6,499 nucleotides of DNA from Candidatus Acetothermia bacterium JdFR-50 (GTDB lineage: Bacteria; Bipolaricaulota; Bipolaricaulia; Bipolaricaulales; Bipolaricaulaceae). The notes under the pieces are model-generated. The model had not been told where the DNA came from and searched no databases. It saw nothing but the letters and a program-made list of their open reading frames with translations. Shown piece after piece: positions 5,005-6,499 of this stretch (its first letter is position 1; each line of letters starts with the position of its first letter). The position numbers were made by a program, and so were the translations under genes. The stretch is taken from NCBI GenBank assembly GCA_002010365.1, contig MTNL01000176.1, positions 1 to 6,499 of the forward strand. Direction: 5' to 3'.

Positions 5005-5418
5005 TCAGCCCTCCTTGGGATATAGTCCCACCAGCCCAGAGGGTTCCGGTCGGCGCTCCATGACTATCCCCGGGAGCTCAACGATCACCACCTCGGCGGT
5101 ATTGTGGACGGTGGCCTTCATCAGGTGTCCACCCAAGGCAGACCCCCCTTCCTTTGCCACCACGGTGTGGGCATGGATGACGCCCTTCCCCTCCCGTTCG
5201 CCGAAGTTGCCCTGCAACGAGAGGAGTTCCACCGGCTCATCCACACGCTCGCGTACGTATTCCTTCCCGTTCCAATATGCCATCTCCAGGTTGCGCAGCA
5301 TGCCCACCCCGCTGAGGATCGCGCCCGCCTTGATCCCCAAGCCGAGCAACGCCTCGGGGAATTTTTCGCCATCCTCAAAACGAACGACGAGGAAGTTCCC
5401 GCTTTTCGCCTTTATCAT
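5005..5418 (-). CDS. PCC/DUF296 domain protein
   Basis: A 137-residue single-domain PCC (plants and prokaryotes conserved, DUF296) protein. Such domains form trimers. They are often annotated as DNA-binding because plant members carry AT-hooks. Here there is no AT-hook, and nearly the whole chain is the PCC domain. Seen in order: GNFLVVRFEDGEKFPEALLG (7-26), AGAILSGVGML (31-41), LEMAYWNGKEY (44-54), LLSLQGNFGE (65-74), IHAHTVVAKEGG with the paired His82 and His84, GGHLMKATVHNTAEVVI with His98, Thr107 and Glu109. The histidine cluster is conserved in the family and lies at the trimer surface, perhaps binding a metal or small ligand. The start ATG has AAAGGAGG upstream. The gene is 21 bases behind trkA, and its TGA touches the ATG of the baeRF homologue, so the latter two are probably translationally coupled. 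Function is unknown. Confidence 0.85.
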   Translation of the reverse strand: MIKAKSGNFLVVRFEDGEKFPEALLGLGIKAGAILSGVGMLRNLEMAYWNGKEYVRERVDEPVELLSLQGNFGEREGKGVIHAHTVVAKEGGSALGGHLMKATVHNTAEVVIVELPGIVMERRPEPSGLVGLYPKEG

Positions 5419-5439
5419 CGGTGCCTCCTTTGGGAAACT

Positions 5440-6108
5440 TCAAGTTCCGGATGAAGCTGGGGAGAAGAGCCTTTTTGCCGCCGAAAGCTTTTCCTCGTTT
5501 TCCGCCAATAATATTACTACGTCATCCGGCGAAAGAAGGGTTTCGTCGGTGGGAACCGTGGCCTTTCCTTCCCTGATTATGAGGGGGACGATGGTTCCCT
5601 TGGGAAGCCTCAGCTCCCCGAGCCTTTTCCCCGCCAGGGAGCCGGGGGATAGTTCCGCCATGCGTGCTCCACCTGACACGGCTACGGAAAAGTCCAAGGC
5701 TTCTGTGCCAAAGATGTAGCCCTGGATTTCGTTCGCCGCCGAGATGACGGGGGAGACCACGATGTCCACTCCCGCCGTCTGGCACGCGGTGCGCAGGGCG
5801 AGGTCGTTCAGCACCACGATGGCCCGTTCGGCCCCAGCCTGCTTGGCCAAGATCCCCACCACGGTGTTGATGGGATCCGATCCCGTGGCGGCCACCAATA
5901 CCGCCCCTTGGACCCCAGCCTCCCCGAGGAGCTTCGGATCCGTCCCGTCACCCCGCAGTACCAGGGCGTCGTAGCGATCCGCGGCCTCTTTGCACGTGGC
6001 CTCATCGGAGTCGACGAGAACCAGCTCCACCCCTTTCTTTCCGGAGAGCTCCTCCGCCAAGCGTTTCCCGAGGGACCCGAGTCCCACGATGATCACTTTC
6101 ACCGCCAT
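5440..6108 (-). CDS. trkA: TrkA-type RCK regulatory subunit of potassium uptake
   Basis: A 222-residue single-RCK protein, half of the duplicated E. coli TrkA and the usual size for KtrA/TrkA of many bacteria. It forms a cytoplasmic ring that gates the TrkH/KtrB channel in response to bound nucleotide (NAD(H), ATP or ADP). The RCK_N Rossmann domain spans about 1-125 with GLGSLG (9-14), Asp33 at the end of strand 2 in VLVDSDE, RGDGT (52-56), LVAATGSDPIN (71-81) and IVVLND (97-102). The RCK_C domain spans about 137-202 (ALDFSVAV to DDVVILLAE). I chose the ATG at 6108, giving MAVKVIIVGLG directly before the Rossmann fold, with AAGGCGGTG upstream. A start further up at 6165 would lie inside trkH. 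It overlaps the end of trkH by ten bases, consistent with coupled synthesis of the two subunits. Confidence 0.93.
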   Translation of the reverse strand: MAVKVIIVGLGSLGKRLAEELSGKKGVELVLVDSDEATCKEAADRYDALVLRGDGTDPKLLGEAGVQGAVLVAATGSDPINTVVGILAKQAGAERAIVVLNDLALRTACQTAGVDIVVSPVISAANEIQGYIFGTEALDFSVAVSGGARMAELSPGSLAGKRLGELRLPKGTIVPLIIREGKATVPTDETLLSPDDVVILLAENEEKLSAAKRLFSPASSGT

Positions 6109-6499
6109 CTCACCGCCTTTCGGAAGAAAAGAAGAATTGGAAAGATCTCCAGTCTTCCCATCCACATAAGTAGCATTAGGGTCAATTTAACCCCCGCCGG
6201 AGCCCCGGGGCGGGCTATCCCCACCGAAAGCCCCACCGTTCCCTGGGCCGAGGCGGCCTCGAACAGGGAGTCGGAGAGGCCGTATCCCATGAGGGAGAGG
6301 GCCAGGGAAGCGGCCACGAGAACACCCAGGTAAAGGACCACGTACGCTGCGATCTCCAAGGCCTCGTCGGGGGAGAAGGCTCGGCCGAGGAATTTGAAGG
6401 GGACCTGGGCGCTTCCGGGGAGGCGTGCCCGCTTGATCGCCCACCCGATCAGGGCCATGAGGCCCAACAGGCGGAACAGCTTGATCCCTCCCGCCGTGG
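6099..6499 (-). CDS. trkH: TrkH/KtrB-type potassium channel subunit, C-terminal part only
   Basis: This is the membrane, ion-conducting subunit of the Trk/Ktr potassium uptake system; its 5' part lies beyond the window edge. The visible 133 residues start with TAGGIKLFRLLGLMALIG, the segment just after the third pore loop, then an amphipathic linker (PFKFLGRAFSPDEALEIAAY), a membrane helix (VVLYLGVLVAASLALSLMGY), and the fourth pore loop SAQGTVGLSVGI with the selectivity-filter glycine of TVGLS. The last helix ends in the family hallmark GRLEIFPILLFF and a basic tail (RKAVRWR). The stop overlaps the start of trkA. Together with TrkA it imports K+ across the cytoplasmic membrane. TrkH and KtrB cannot be told apart safely from this fragment. 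Confidence 0.92.
   Translation of the reverse strand, partial: TAGGIKLFRLLGLMALIGWAIKRARLPGSAQVPFKFLGRAFSPDEALEIAAYVVLYLGVLVAASLALSLMGYGLSDSLFEAASAQGTVGLSVGIARPGAPAGVKLTLMLLMWMGRLEIFPILLFFRKAVRWR

Noticed and set aside
4354..5025. Plus-strand open frame of 223 codons opposite the release-factor homologue
   Set aside because: Antisense shadow of a gene with good domain matches; no ribosome-binding site or family seen.
4994..5719. Plus-strand open frame of 241 codons opposite the PCC and trkA genes
   Set aside because: Low-complexity Ser/Pro/Arg composition typical of antisense reading in GC-rich DNA.
6109..6165. Longer trkA start at 6165
   Set aside because: It would add 19 residues before the Rossmann fold and overlap trkH by over 60 bases, whereas the ATG at 6108 has its own ribosome-binding site.

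Overview
This window is a compact, GC-rich (well over half G+C by eye) piece of bacterial chromosome. Most genes have strong Shine-Dalgarno sites of the AAGGAGG type. Genes overlap or abut, and both convergent pairs run stop codon to stop codon with no spacer. Gene content (Mrp antiporter, Trk potassium uptake, PanB, nitroreductase, a PCC-domain protein and a bacterial homologue of the archaeal/eukaryotic release factor fold) is that of a housekeeping region. The lineage cannot be fixed from these genes. A thermophilic or deep-branching bacterium such as Bipolaricaulota, Chloroflexota or a Firmicute-like lineage is only a guess. No mobile elements, CRISPR arrays, tRNA or rRNA genes were seen, and no gene-free stretch exceeds about 120 bases.

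Layout. (1) 1-1764, plus strand: the end of an Mrp-type Na+/H+ antiporter operon, with mrpC (5' end outside the window) overlapping mrpD by an ATGA junction. (2) 1766-3196, minus strand: a three-gene unit read as ribbon-helix-helix (RHH) regulator, then panB, then a small two-helix DUF4282 membrane protein. It converges on mrpD with one base between stop codons, and a likely intrinsic terminator for it lies antisense inside mrpD. (3) 3197-3317: a short divergent control region. It carries back-to-back promoters whose -35 boxes meet at one base, and a repeat at the expected transcription start of the RHH gene. (4) 3318-3836, plus strand: a lone FMN nitroreductase. (5) 3833-6499, minus strand: a tightly packed operon of trkH (5' end outside), trkA, a PCC/DUF296 gene and a baeRF-type release-factor homologue. 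The last gene is broken by an apparent frameshift near its 3' end.

How they work together. Mrp (Na+ or K+ out, H+ in) and TrkH/TrkA (K+ in, gated by a nucleotide-binding RCK protein) place two cation-homeostasis systems about 4 kb apart. The last two genes of the trk unit are coupled by a TGA/ATG junction, which ties a PCC protein and a translation-factor-like protein to potassium uptake. PanB makes ketopantoate for pantothenate and CoA. The RHH protein at the head of its unit is a candidate autoregulator that could also affect the nitroreductase. I see no clear, wholly new system. The points most worth a second look are the frameshifted baeRF gene, the trk-PCC-baeRF operon and the shared RHH/nitroreductase control region.
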